41,313 nt of DNA, from assembly GCF_003477525.1 (NCBI RefSeq), contig NZ_QUDO01000036.1, forward strand, positions 1-41,313. Direction: 5' to 3'. This document shows, in pieces, positions 15,979 through 22,804 of the stretch. A program made the translations under genes and the position numbers. Source of the stretch: Ruminococcus sp. AF41-9. Lineage in GTDB: Bacteria; Bacillota; Clostridia; Lachnospirales; Lachnospiraceae. Below the pieces are notes generated by a model. That model did no database searches. It had not been told where the DNA came from and worked only from the letters and a program-made list of their open reading frames with translations. The first letter of the stretch is position 1; each line of letters starts with the position of its first letter.

Positions 15979-16612
15979 ATACCGCAGGCTGGCGGCGATG
16001 GCTGCCAGCCTTTTGTGTTGCCTGAGCTTTACGGTCTCGGCCTACGCCCAGAGCAGCGAGCCGCAGCCGGAGACAACGCCCGCCCCGGTGGAAACCGAAG
16101 CGGAGCCGGAAACCCAGAACCCCTTTACCCCGGACGGGACAGGAACCGTGGTGGACAACGCCACCGACGCGGATGGAAAGGAGTTCTACACCATCACGAC
16201 CGCAGACGAGAGCGTGTTTTATCTGGTGATCGACAAACAGAAAACCAGCGAGAACGTCTATTTCCTCAATACCGTTACCACAGACGACCTTCTTCCTCTT
16301 GCCGAACAGGGTAAGGAACCGCCCAAAGAAGTGACCCCGGAGCCAGAGCCAAAGCCCACCGAACCTGTGGATGAAGTACCGGAACCCGAGCCGGAGAAAA
16401 AGGACAGCCCCCTTCTCTCTCTGCTCCTGATCGGTGCGGTGGTGCTGGCCGGTGGTGGAATTGGTTACTATTTCAAGATTTACAAGCCGAAGCATGAGGC
16501 CCCGGATTTGGAGGATGATTACTGCGAATATGAGGACGGGGAGCTGGAGGAGATCGCAGAGGAACCCGAGGACGAAGATACCCCGCCGTGGGAGGAAGAT
16601 ACGGAGGAATGA
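15965..16612 (+). CDS. DUF4366 (CD1107-type) cell-surface protein
   Basis: The 215-aa protein has a signal peptide (KKIKYRRLAAMAASLLCCL then SFTVSAYAQ), a Pro/Glu/Thr-rich spacer and a conserved domain with EFYTITTADESVFYLVIDK. A second Pro/Glu region, a membrane helix (LLSLLLIGAVVLAGGGIGYY) and a very acidic cytoplasmic tail follow. DUF4366 proteins occur beside the NlpC/P60 gene in Tn1549-type ICEs and may be surface components of the transfer apparatus. AAGGAGG at 15949-15955 precedes ATG 15965. Confidence 0.87.
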   Translation: MKKIKYRRLAAMAASLLCCLSFTVSAYAQSSEPQPETTPAPVETEAEPETQNPFTPDGTGTVVDNATDADGKEFYTITTADESVFYLVIDKQKTSENVYFLNTVTTDDLLPLAEQGKEPPKEVTPEPEPKPTEPVDEVPEPEPEKKDSPLLSLLLIGAVVLAGGGIGYYFKIYKPKHEAPDLEDDYCEYEDGELEEIAEEPEDEDTPPWEEDTEE

Positions 16613-16614
16613 GA

Positions 16615-16806
16615 ATGAATTTTACAAGCAGCCCTTTTGAACGAATGATGAAGGAAGTACCGCACCCCGGCTGGGACAATGACGACCCTTGTAAGGGATG
16701 CCGTTACTACAAGGAGTGCAAAGGAAAGAAAAAACAGTGCCGGAAGAAGTTCCGGGCGCTGATCGTGGAGCCCCGCCCTTCGGGCCATCGTGGCCCGAAG
16801 TCTTAA
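16615..16806 (+). CDS. Small cysteine-containing protein
   Basis: The 63-aa protein has a CKGCRYYKECKGKKKQC cluster of four cysteines, suggestive of a metal site, preceded by ERMMKEVPHPGWDNDDP. ATG 16615 has GGAGGA at 16603-16608; ATG 16609 overlaps the upstream stop and is also possible. The C-terminus SGHRGPKS is encoded by palindrome copy 11. Function is unknown; it pairs in position with the cysteine-rich VLP gene that follows. Confidence 0.7.
   Translation: MNFTSSPFERMMKEVPHPGWDNDDPCKGCRYYKECKGKKKQCRKKFRALIVEPRPSGHRGPKS
16778..16800. repeat. Palindrome copy 11 of 18 (3' end of a gene)
   Basis: Perfect arms around spacer TCG. It encodes the final residues of the small cysteine protein; the stop codon comes 3 nt later. 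Confidence 0.9.
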
Positions 16807-17208
16807 ATGGACGCCCGGGAGCTGACCCGTGACGAGAAGAAGAAAATCCGCACTCTGGTCACGGGGATGTGCGCCAACTATGACCGGGAAAGCGGCCTAT
16901 GCCTTCCTCTTGACTGTGCCTGCTATATGCTGCACAAGTGCTGGACAGGGGCGTACTGCCGTTACTTCCGTGAGGCTGTCTTGCCCCTTAACCTTGAGCT
17001 TCAAGCGTCGCTGACAACGGAAGGCATCTCCCCGGAGCTGCGGGTCTGTGCGGTCTGCGGAAAGGCGTTTTTGCCCGAGGGGCGTCAAGCCTACTGTTCC
17101 GACGCCTGCAAGGCCGAAGGGAACCGCCGAAAAAGCCGGGAACGCATGAGGAAAATGCGGGAGAAAAGGCCGGGCGGCTGTTACGATTTGCCGCCTCCAA
17201 AGGCTTGA
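16807..17208 (+). CDS. Cysteine-rich VLP domain protein
   Basis: The 133-aa protein has CANYDRESGLCLPLDCACYM and HKCWTGAYCRYFREAVLPL. A zinc-ribbon-like CAVCGKAFLPEGRQAYCSDAC and a strongly basic tail follow. This combination matches the cysteine-rich VLP proteins of Tn1549-like elements, which are probably zinc- and nucleic-acid-binding; the exact role is unknown. It starts immediately after the preceding stop codon without a clear Shine-Dalgarno, so translation is likely coupled. Confidence 0.82.
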   Translation: MDARELTRDEKKKIRTLVTGMCANYDRESGLCLPLDCACYMLHKCWTGAYCRYFREAVLPLNLELQASLTTEGISPELRVCAVCGKAFLPEGRQAYCSDACKAEGNRRKSRERMRKMREKRPGGCYDLPPPKA

Positions 17209-17298
17209 CATTCCGGGCTTTTTTGAGGGTGTTTCCGGGGTGGGAATATCTTATTACATTTCTCCCCGGTCTGCCCTCTTATTTCGTAACATCCAGCA

Positions 17299-17321
17299 CT
17301 TCGGGTCATGTTAGCCCGAGG
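17299..17321. repeat. Palindrome copy 12 of 18
   Basis: Degenerate copy: left arm CTTCGGGTCA, spacer TGT, right arm TAGCCCGAGG. It lies 90 nt after the upstream stop and just ahead of AAAGGAGG of the next gene. Confidence 0.82.
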
Positions 17322-17340
17322 CACAGAAAGGAGGTATCTC

Positions 17341-17931
17341 TTGGAGACAGTACAAGGATATGTGATTTTGAAAGCTGCCACCTTTGAAACCGGACACGGC
17401 TTTGCGCTGGGGCATAATCCGGGAGCACCGAGCCCCTTTGTGACCTGGCAGTTTACCGAGGGGGAAAACGGCCATCGGAATTACTACTGGGGCCGCTATG
17501 GAACCAGTCAGGCGTGGGTGCAGCGGGACTTTGACCGCCGAGTGGACGACTATCAGCAGCTTTACCATGCGGCGGTCAAGCATACCGAGCTGGGACCGGA
17601 GGGCGTTTACCGCTATTATTCTACCCAGCGGCCCGTGGACATAGGAACTTACCCGAAGCCGCCGGATAACCAGCCTCTTTCCATCGTCAACTACGATGAC
17701 GACAGGCGGCGTCCTGTGGCAGACGGCAGGCTGATGGCATGGGGCGAACTGACCTACGCAAAGCCGCTGACCGAAAAGCAGATGGAGGACTACGAGCTGA
17801 AACCAGCACCGGGCAATCCTGACCGGGTGCACCCATCCATTACCGCCCGGCTTAAAGAAGGAACCAGAGGGCAGAAACCCCCGAAGGAGCCCGGCCAGAA
17901 GCGGAGCCATAAAAACCATGAGGAACGATAA
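17341..17931 (+). CDS. Conserved ICE protein of unknown function, TTG start
   Basis: The 196-aa protein starts ETVQGYVILKAATFETGHGF and has PFVTWQFTEGENGHRNYYWG, VYRYYSTQRPVDIGTYPKP and MAWGELTYAKPLTEKQMEDY. I know this pattern only as a conserved Tn1549-type ICE protein upstream of DUF4316 and cannot assign an activity. AAAGGAGG (17328-17335) fits TTG 17341, since no ATG is present near the start. The gene is 12 nt upstream of the DUF4316 gene, with which it probably forms a unit. Confidence 0.77.
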   Translation: METVQGYVILKAATFETGHGFALGHNPGAPSPFVTWQFTEGENGHRNYYWGRYGTSQAWVQRDFDRRVDDYQQLYHAAVKHTELGPEGVYRYYSTQRPVDIGTYPKPPDNQPLSIVNYDDDRRRPVADGRLMAWGELTYAKPLTEKQMEDYELKPAPGNPDRVHPSITARLKEGTRGQKPPKEPGQKRSHKNHEER

Positions 17932-17943
17932 AGGAGGATCGTC

Positions 17944-18126
17944 ATGCACGAAAAAGACAACTATCTGAAAACCGCCGAGCTCTCCACGGAGCAGAACTGC
18001 AACATGATCGACGGCGTACCCAACAATACGCCCATCCCACCCACGCTCCCGGAGCTGGACGCAAAGCCGCTGGACAAGGTAAAGGAGCCCAAAGAGCGCC
18101 GGAAAGGCCGGGAGTTGGAACGCTGA
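17944..18126 (+). CDS. DUF4316-type small protein
   Basis: The 60-aa protein begins MHEKDNYLKTAELSTEQNCN and continues IDGVPNNTP, the recognisable part of DUF4316 proteins of Tn1549-type elements. A basic tail follows. AAAGGAGG at 17931-17938 precedes ATG 17944. Its stop overlaps the mobC-like start by one base. It is shorter than some family members, and the function is unknown. Confidence 0.72.
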   Translation: MHEKDNYLKTAELSTEQNCNMIDGVPNNTPIPPTLPELDAKPLDKVKEPKERRKGRELER

Positions 18127-18466
18127 TGGAGAACCGCAAGCGGAATGTCCATCTGCACGTTATGGTAACGCCGGACGAGCTGGCAGCCATCCATGAACGG
18201 ATGCTGAGGCGGGCATTTCCAACGCCGGGGCTTATGTGCGGAAAATGGCTCTAAATGGATATATCCTGCACATCGACCTTGCACCTGTAAAAGAGTTGAT
18301 CTCTCTGCAACGGCGCTGTTCTAACAATCTCAATCAGGTTGCCATACACGCACATACCTATGGCGTGTACCCGGAGGAAATCGACGGATTGAAGCGGGAC
18401 TATGAAAAACTGTGGGGCGAGGTGTCAAAGGTGCTACGGGAGCTTTCCGAGCTGGTGGCAAAGTAA
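18126..18466 (+). pseudogene. MobC-like relaxosome protein, broken by a one-base deletion
   Basis: The first frame gives ENRKRNVHLHVMVTPDELAA then IHERM before running into a stop. The second frame carries YVRKMALNGYILHIDLAPV and SLQRRCSNNLNQVAIHAHTY then GVYPEEI, the MobC/ribbon-helix-helix relaxosome signature. Adding one G after 18203 joins them into a protein of about 113 aa. MobC helps the relaxase open oriT DNA. The gene overlaps the DUF4316 stop. Either the gene is inactive or a base is missing in the sequence. Confidence 0.82.
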
Positions 18467-18472
18467 GACGAG

Positions 18473-18515
18473 GGCGGCAGGTTCCGATGTTGGGACCTGC
18501 CGCCTTGTTCTTTTT
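18473..18515 (+). terminator. Strong terminator after the transfer operon
   Basis: A 13-bp stem, GGCGGCAGGTTCC (18473-18485) with GGGACCTGCCGCC (18492-18504, one mismatch), is followed by TTGTTCTTTTT. It ends the long forward operon and lies between convergent genes, so it may also serve the reverse-strand HNH gene. Confidence 0.9.
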
Positions 18516-19341
18516 ACCATCTATATCTATGTTTCCGAAAATGTAATTCCCGAAGTCCAGCCTCTTTACAAATAGACGATAGAATTTTTAGTATTTCTTC
18601 TCGTGTAGAATTAAGCCATTCAGCAAGCTCACGATCATAGAAACAATAAGCGACATCTTCGCCTGTGCCATATGTCGAATAGGCTTTTTCCTTTTTGGCT
18701 ATTTTCAATCGTCTGCGAATTGCTGTTAGCATATCAGTGATAGTATAGAGTTTTTCTCTCCATAAAGAGTTTTGGACAGAAGATTTTCCATCAGCCTGTT
18801 TTAATATGAAGCCATCACGAGTTCTTAGTACCCCTGTATTCAAGGCAATTAGCGTATCTTCAATCGCTTTATCAAAATCCTCCATTCGACCTTCTTGATA
18901 AATGTCATCTTGAAAGGCTGGACGATCAAAGCACTCCAAATAAAATTGGACAAGCTCTTTATCTTTTTCAAAGGCAGGTGTGGAAGAAGTAGTTTCGACT
19001 TCCAAAATTGCTGTCTGTTCTGCAAGCTGCTTCCAACTTTGTAGCAGTTCTTTAGGATAACGAGTAATATCCGTATCAATCAATTTAGAACAAGACTGGC
19101 ATAACCAAATTCCATTTTCAAACGACTTTCTTTCTTCGGGTGTCATAGAAGCGTCATAGCGTGGACCGCCTTGAGCCGCTGCACAGATATGAGCTGCTAC
19201 CCCTATATTTGTAATTTTTTCAGGATTGGTATTTGCCCCACAAGTCAACTTTCGGCAAGCAGGATTACTACATCTTCTACCAACCCGATTTGCCAGTAAT
19301 TCCTTTGTTGCTGAAGTAAAGTCGTCTCTGCTGTTCCCCAT
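18514..19341 (-). CDS. HNH-like domain protein, cargo (possible defence effector)
   Basis: The 275-aa protein has an N-terminal zinc/HNH-like region: CSNPACRKLTCG, then GVAAHICAAAQGG, then GIWLCQSCSKLIDTD. I associate this arrangement with HNH nuclease modules of bacterial defence systems such as CBASS effectors. The C-terminal half (about residues 110-275) is helical and unrecognised; no SAVED sensor is apparent. It is AT-rich, on the opposite strand from the transfer genes and flanked by a terminator and palindrome copy 13, so it looks like inserted cargo. The start is set at 19341, 6 nt after GAGGTG; a longer frame to 19377 would overlap the promoter -10. Confidence 0.72.
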   Translation of the reverse strand: MGNSRDDFTSATKELLANRVGRRCSNPACRKLTCGANTNPEKITNIGVAAHICAAAQGGPRYDASMTPEERKSFENGIWLCQSCSKLIDTDITRYPKELLQSWKQLAEQTAILEVETTSSTPAFEKDKELVQFYLECFDRPAFQDDIYQEGRMEDFDKAIEDTLIALNTGVLRTRDGFILKQADGKSSVQNSLWREKLYTITDMLTAIRRRLKIAKKEKAYSTYGTGEDVAYCFYDRELAEWLNSTREEILKILSSICKEAGLRELHFRKHRYRW

Positions 19342-19375
19342 GTTCATCACCTCGTCTAACCAAAATATTGATTTC

Positions 19376-19384
19376 ATTATATCA
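19376..19384 (-). promoter_or_regulatory. Extended -10 promoter for the HNH-like gene
   Basis: Read on the minus strand, TGATATAAT is an extended -10 element (TGnTATAAT) about 28 nt upstream of the Shine-Dalgarno. The -35 region is weak. This supports the shorter start at 19341. Confidence 0.6.
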
Positions 19385-19409
19385 TAACTTTTTAGATAAA
19401 ACCATCAAG

Positions 19410-19432
19410 CTTCGGACCAGCATGACCCGAAG
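19410..19432. repeat. Palindrome copy 13 of 18
   Basis: CTTCGGACCA, spacer GCA, right arm TGACCCGAAG. This is one of the more diverged copies. It lies upstream of both the HNH-like gene (reverse strand) and the CD1845-type gene. Confidence 0.82.
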
Positions 19433-19449
19433 TTTTAGGACAGGATTTA

Positions 19450-19494
19450 CTAATCTTTCGCAACATTTATGTCCCCGGGCAGGCATGATAAAAT
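19450..19494 (+). promoter_or_regulatory. Promoter of the CD1845/relaxase unit, twin of the recombinase promoter
   Basis: -35 TTTATG (19466-19471) and -10 TAAAAT (19489-19494) are spaced 17 bp, preceded by CTAATC and TTCGCAACA. The same upstream sequence and a matching spacer occur at 27287-27331 before the recombinase, so both units probably share a control signal. Confidence 0.65.
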
Positions 19495-19529
19495 AGAGGT
19501 AGGAAGGATAGATAAAGGAGGTTTTGAAG

Positions 19530-19820
19530 ATGAAGATACTGCTGAAAATATTGGTTGCTCCCTTTGCTTTAGCGTTGTCCCTTCTGGCGGCTCTGCTGGT
19601 GTTCCTATTTGATATTTGTGCCGTCCTGCTGACGATTGCCTCTGTGATCCTGATGGTGCTGGGTGTCGCTCTCTTTTTCACGCCGACGCCCATAGGCGGG
19701 ATTGTATTTCTGTTCCTTGCCTTCCTTCTTTCGCCGTATGGACTGCAAGCGGCGGCGGGCTCCCTTCTCTGGGCGCTGGACGGAGGCAAATCCGCTCTGT
19801 ACCGGTTTCTGGCAAGTTAA
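19530..19820 (+). CDS. CD1845-type small membrane protein
   Basis: The 96-aa hydrophobic protein has KILVAPFALALSLLAALLVF, a second segment (VLLTIASVILMVLGVALFF) and a third (IGGIVFLFLAFLLSPYGL). It matches the CD1845-type proteins found just upstream of the relaxase in Tn1549-like ICEs; the role is unknown, possibly at the mating channel. AAAGGAGG (19514-19521) precedes ATG 19530 by 8 nt. Palindrome copy 14 begins 4 nt after the stop. Confidence 0.8.
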   Translation: MKILLKILVAPFALALSLLAALLVFLFDICAVLLTIASVILMVLGVALFFTPTPIGGIVFLFLAFLLSPYGLQAAAGSLLWALDGGKSALYRFLAS

Positions 19821-19824
19821 GCAG

Positions 19825-19847
19825 CCTCGGGCCATACTGGCCCGAAG
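19825..19847. repeat. Palindrome copy 14 of 18
   Basis: Left arm CCTCGGGCCA, spacer TAC, right arm TGGCCCGAAG, 4 nt after the CD1845-type stop codon. Confidence 0.9.
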
Positions 19848-19899
19848 TCGGGGCGGTCTGAATGGGCCGCCCCTTTCTCATGGAAAGGAGGGATGATTT

Positions 19900-21315
19900 C
19901 TGGCTACCACAACTTTGTTACAGCGCCATGCGGGCGAAGGCGAAACGATTGCTGAGGCTATCCGGGATTGTCTGGACTATGGCAAGGACCCGGAGAAAAC
20001 AGAAAGCGGAAAGTATATCTCCGCTTATGAATGTGATCCGGCCACCGTGGCAGACGAGTTCCTTTTGGCAAAAGCCAGCTATGCCGCTATGACGGGTCGG
20101 GAACAGAAAAAAGAAAATGATGTGCTGTGCTATCAGATACGACAATCCTTCTATCCGGGCGAGATCACCCCGAAGGAGGCGAACCGTATCGGCTATGAGC
20201 TGGCTATGCGCTGGACAAAGGGGCGGCACGCTTTTATCGTTACCACACATACCGATAAGCAGCACATCCATTGTCACATTTATTACAACTCCACCACCCT
20301 TGACTGCACCCGGAAATTCCGAAATTTTTGGGGCTCCAGCTTCGCCCTTCGGCGGCTCTCTGACAGGCTGTGCCTTGAAAACGGGTTGTCCATCGTGGAG
20401 AACCCGAAGCCCCGGAGCAAGGGTAAGTATCGGAATTATGGGGAATGGCAGAAAGAACGAAAAGGGCCGCTTTCCTATCAGGACAGGCTGCGCCTCGCCA
20501 TTGATACTGCGCTGGCGGAGCGCCCCGCTGATCTGGACGAATTTCTCAATCTGATGAAGCGGGCGGGATATGAGGTCAAGAAGGTTCGGGGCGGCGGTAT
20601 CAGTTTCCGGCTGACCGGTCAGGGACAGGAACGCTTTACCCGTCTGCGTGCCTCCACGCTGGGGGACGGCTACGACTTGCAAGATGTTCTGGCCGCCATT
20701 GAGGGCAAAGAAAAACGCCCCGGGCACTCGGAGCGGAAAATCAGTCTGGCGGTGGATATTCAAGCGAAGCTGGCTGCCGGTAAGGGACCGGGATATGAAC
20801 GCTGGGCGAAGGTATTTAACATTAAGCAGATGGCCGCTGCCCTTGCCTATATACAGGACAATGGACTGACCGATTATGAGCAGTTGGCACAGAAAGCCAC
20901 CGAGGCGGCAGACCGTTTCCATGCCATTTCCGAGCAGATCAAGCAGACGGAACAGGCCATGAAAACCAATGCCGGGCTAAAGGCCGCAACGGTTCAGTAT
21001 GCCAAAACCCGTCCGGTCTTTGAGCAGTATAAGGCGACGAAGTACAGCCGGAAATTTCTTGCGGAGCATGAGGCCGATCTTGAACTGTACCGGGCTGCAC
21101 AAGCGGAAATGCGCTCTCTGCTGGGCGGGGCGAAGCTCCCCAAAATGGATGTGCTGAAGGAGGAAGGCCGTAAGCTCACAGCAAAGAAAAAACAGCTCTA
21201 TGGAGAATACCAGAAGGCACGACGAGATATGCAGGAGATCGTCACGATCAAGGCGAACATTGACACTCTGATGGGCTACACCGAGCCGGGAAGAAAGCAG
21301 GAAAAGGAGCGTTAA
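19900..21315 (+). CDS. Relaxase / mobilization nuclease (MobP-type, Tn1549-like), probable CTG start
   Basis: The 471-aa relaxase has its metal-binding histidine motif as H122-x-H124-x-H126 within HTDKQHIHCHIYYN, and a conserved N-terminus LLQRHAGEGETIAEAIRDCL. A helical C-terminal half is rich in Lys and Glu. It would nick oriT and lead the strand into the recipient. AAAGGAGGG (19884-19892) lies 7 nt before CTG 19900, where ATG would give MATTTLLQRH; the next alternative, TTG 19915, is badly spaced. The MobC-like partner is upstream at 18126, and a candidate oriT is directly downstream. Confidence 0.92.
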   Translation: MATTTLLQRHAGEGETIAEAIRDCLDYGKDPEKTESGKYISAYECDPATVADEFLLAKASYAAMTGREQKKENDVLCYQIRQSFYPGEITPKEANRIGYELAMRWTKGRHAFIVTTHTDKQHIHCHIYYNSTTLDCTRKFRNFWGSSFALRRLSDRLCLENGLSIVENPKPRSKGKYRNYGEWQKERKGPLSYQDRLRLAIDTALAERPADLDEFLNLMKRAGYEVKKVRGGGISFRLTGQGQERFTRLRASTLGDGYDLQDVLAAIEGKEKRPGHSERKISLAVDIQAKLAAGKGPGYERWAKVFNIKQMAAALAYIQDNGLTDYEQLAQKATEAADRFHAISEQIKQTEQAMKTNAGLKAATVQYAKTRPVFEQYKATKYSRKFLAEHEADLELYRAAQAEMRSLLGGAKLPKMDVLKEEGRKLTAKKKQLYGEYQKARRDMQEIVTIKANIDTLMGYTEPGRKQEKER

Positions 21316-21349
21316 GGTTATGAAAATAAGGAGCGAAGCGACGCTGACA

Positions 21350-21372
21350 CTTCGGGCCATGTTGGCCCGAAG
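21350..21372. repeat. Palindrome copy 15 of 18
   Basis: Perfect arms around spacer TGT, 34 nt after the relaxase stop codon. Confidence 0.9.
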
Positions 21373-21382
21373 ATACGGGTTT

Positions 21383-21465
21383 GGGGCGAGCCCCAACAAG
21401 CCGCCTTTGTGCCACTTGTGGCCACAGAGGCATTGCTTGCCACTTAGCGGCAGTCCCTAAAATGG
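21383..21465. other. Candidate origin of transfer (oriT)
   Basis: Non-coding region between the relaxase and the XRE gene. It contains a GGGG/CCCC hairpin (21383-21394), an inverted repeat CCTTTGTGCCAC / GTGGCCACAGAGG (21404-21430), the repeated GCCACTT (21411-21417 and 21439-21445) and a short TGCC/GGCA stem. Position next to the relaxase and nested inverted repeats fit an oriT; the nick site cannot be read with confidence. Confidence 0.4.
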
Positions 21466-21484
21466 CGCAAAAAAACAGAGGCCC

Positions 21485-21844
21485 TTATTCTGGAACCTCC
21501 GTTTCTCTGGCTTTCTTGAGCCCTTCGGCTGTGGCCTCCATGACAACTAGCTCCTTTTCATTCATGGAGTTGAGAAGTACATCAATGTGCTTTCTGCAAC
21601 TGTGTTCGTCCCGCTGTTCTTCCCGGTAGAAAAACTGGTCTACGGAAATATCGAACATGGTAACGAGTTTGAAAAATAAATTGAAGCTGGGATGTTGTCC
21701 CTTGTTTTCAATATTCATAATCGTGCGGTCTGTCTTGCCGACCAGCTCCGCCACATAGGCCTGTGTCCAGCCTCTTTCTTCTCTAGCTTGTTTGATTGCC
21801 AGCCCGAGCCCATGAAAGTCAAACCTGATTTCATCTTGGTTCAT
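21485..21844 (-). CDS. XRE-family helix-turn-helix regulator
   Basis: The 119-aa protein has an HTH from about residue 12 to 65: LGLAIKQAREERGWTQAYVA, then ELVGKTDRTIMNIENKGQHP. An acidic C-terminal helix follows. ATG 21844 is preferred because AGGGTG is then 8 nt upstream; ATG 21850 is in frame. It is divergent from the response-regulator operon and transcribed toward the relaxase, so it probably represses transfer or cargo genes, as such regulators do in ICEs. An inverted repeat over its start region may be its operator. Confidence 0.85.
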   Translation of the reverse strand: MNQDEIRFDFHGLGLAIKQAREERGWTQAYVAELVGKTDRTIMNIENKGQHPSFNLFFKLVTMFDISVDQFFYREEQRDEHSCRKHIDVLLNSMNEKELVVMEATAEGLKKARETEVPE

Positions 21845-21894
21845 TCTCATATCACCCTATATCATTGTACATTTCGGGTTGAATTATGAGAATG
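21842..21894. promoter_or_regulatory. Inverted repeat around the XRE gene start (candidate operator)
   Basis: CATTCTCAT (21842-21850) and ATGAGAATG (21886-21894) are perfect inverted 9-mers 35 bp apart, straddling the XRE gene's likely promoter. This is suitable for autoregulation by a dimeric repressor; the role is inferred. Confidence 0.4.
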
Positions 21895-21976
21895 TAATGA
21901 AATTTGATGTTAAGTAGTATTTTGTTTCACTATCAAATAGCCACATGATTGAATATAGCAAACGATTGTGATAAAG

Positions 21977-22005
21977 TTGATACGAATATGCCATAAAATT
22001 ATATT
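21977..22005 (+). promoter_or_regulatory. Promoter of the two-component/ABC operon
   Basis: -35 TTGATA (21977-21982) and -10 TATATT (22000-22005) with a 17-bp spacer, 36 nt upstream of the response-regulator ATG. AGAGAGG is the Shine-Dalgarno. Confidence 0.65.
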
Positions 22006-22041
22006 CTGCAAATTGATCAATGTTAAAGAGAGGTATTTTAT

Positions 22042-22725
22042 ATGAATTACACAATTCTAATAGTTGATGACGATATGGCTATCAATGATATGCTTGTTAA
22101 ATATCTTCGGAAAAATGGTTATATAACATATTCTGCTTATTCAGGAACAGAAGCCCTTCTTTTTCTTGAAAAGCAAAAAGTTAATCTGATTATTTTGGAT
22201 TTAATGCTTCCCGGTCTTTCTGGTGAACAAGTTTTAGCAAAAATAAAGAAAACAAAAAATGTACCTGTAATCGGTCTATCTGCAAAAGAAGATTCTAAAA
22301 GTAAAATTTTCTTATTGAAAAACGGTGCTGATGATTATGTAACGAAACCCTTCGATATAGAAGAGCTACTTGCAAGGATTGAAACGATTTTACGACGGAT
22401 TTATGAAAATCAATATACATCAAATTCCTTGTTATGTTGTGGCGATTTAAATTTAGATACAATAGGAATGGAGGCCACTCTAAAAAATCAAAAATTGCCC
22501 CTTACAAAAAATGAGTTTGCTATATTGAAAATGCTTATGGAACATCCGCAACAAGTATTTACGAAAGATATGATTTATGAGCAATTATGGAATGAAGCTT
22601 TAGAGGGAACTGAAAATGCTATCAATGTTCATATCAGCAACTTACGCAAAAAAATTGCTGCAATAGATAATAGTAAATCGTATATTAAAACGGTTTGGGG
22701 AATTGGGTTTAAGATGGACATATAA
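22042..22725 (+). CDS. OmpR/PhoB-family response regulator (cargo)
   Basis: The 227-aa protein has a receiver domain (about 1-118), phospho-acceptor Asp53 in LIILDLMLPG and Lys in VTKPFDIEELLARIE. A winged-helix DNA-binding domain (about 125-227) ends in SYIKTVWGIGFKM. Together with the kinase at 24487 it would form a two-component system controlling the ABC genes between them. The block 22042-25404 is AT-rich against the GC-rich ICE and occupies a cargo slot between the XRE and sigma-factor genes. Its layout resembles bacitracin or lantibiotic resistance loci. Confidence 0.9.
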   Translation: MNYTILIVDDDMAINDMLVKYLRKNGYITYSAYSGTEALLFLEKQKVNLIILDLMLPGLSGEQVLAKIKKTKNVPVIGLSAKEDSKSKIFLLKNGADDYVTKPFDIEELLARIETILRRIYENQYTSNSLLCCGDLNLDTIGMEATLKNQKLPLTKNEFAILKMLMEHPQQVFTKDMIYEQLWNEALEGTENAINVHISNLRKKIAAIDNSKSYIKTVWGIGFKMDI

Positions 22726-22804
22726 TCTTTATGAAATCCTTAGATTTAGAAAATAATTTACTTAAACTTATCCCTTACACTAAAACCACAAGGAGGGATA
22801 TATC

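Noticed and set aside
17209..17298. TTGACA at 17205 as a promoter for the gene at 17341
   Set aside because: No convincing -10 element lies 16-18 bp downstream.
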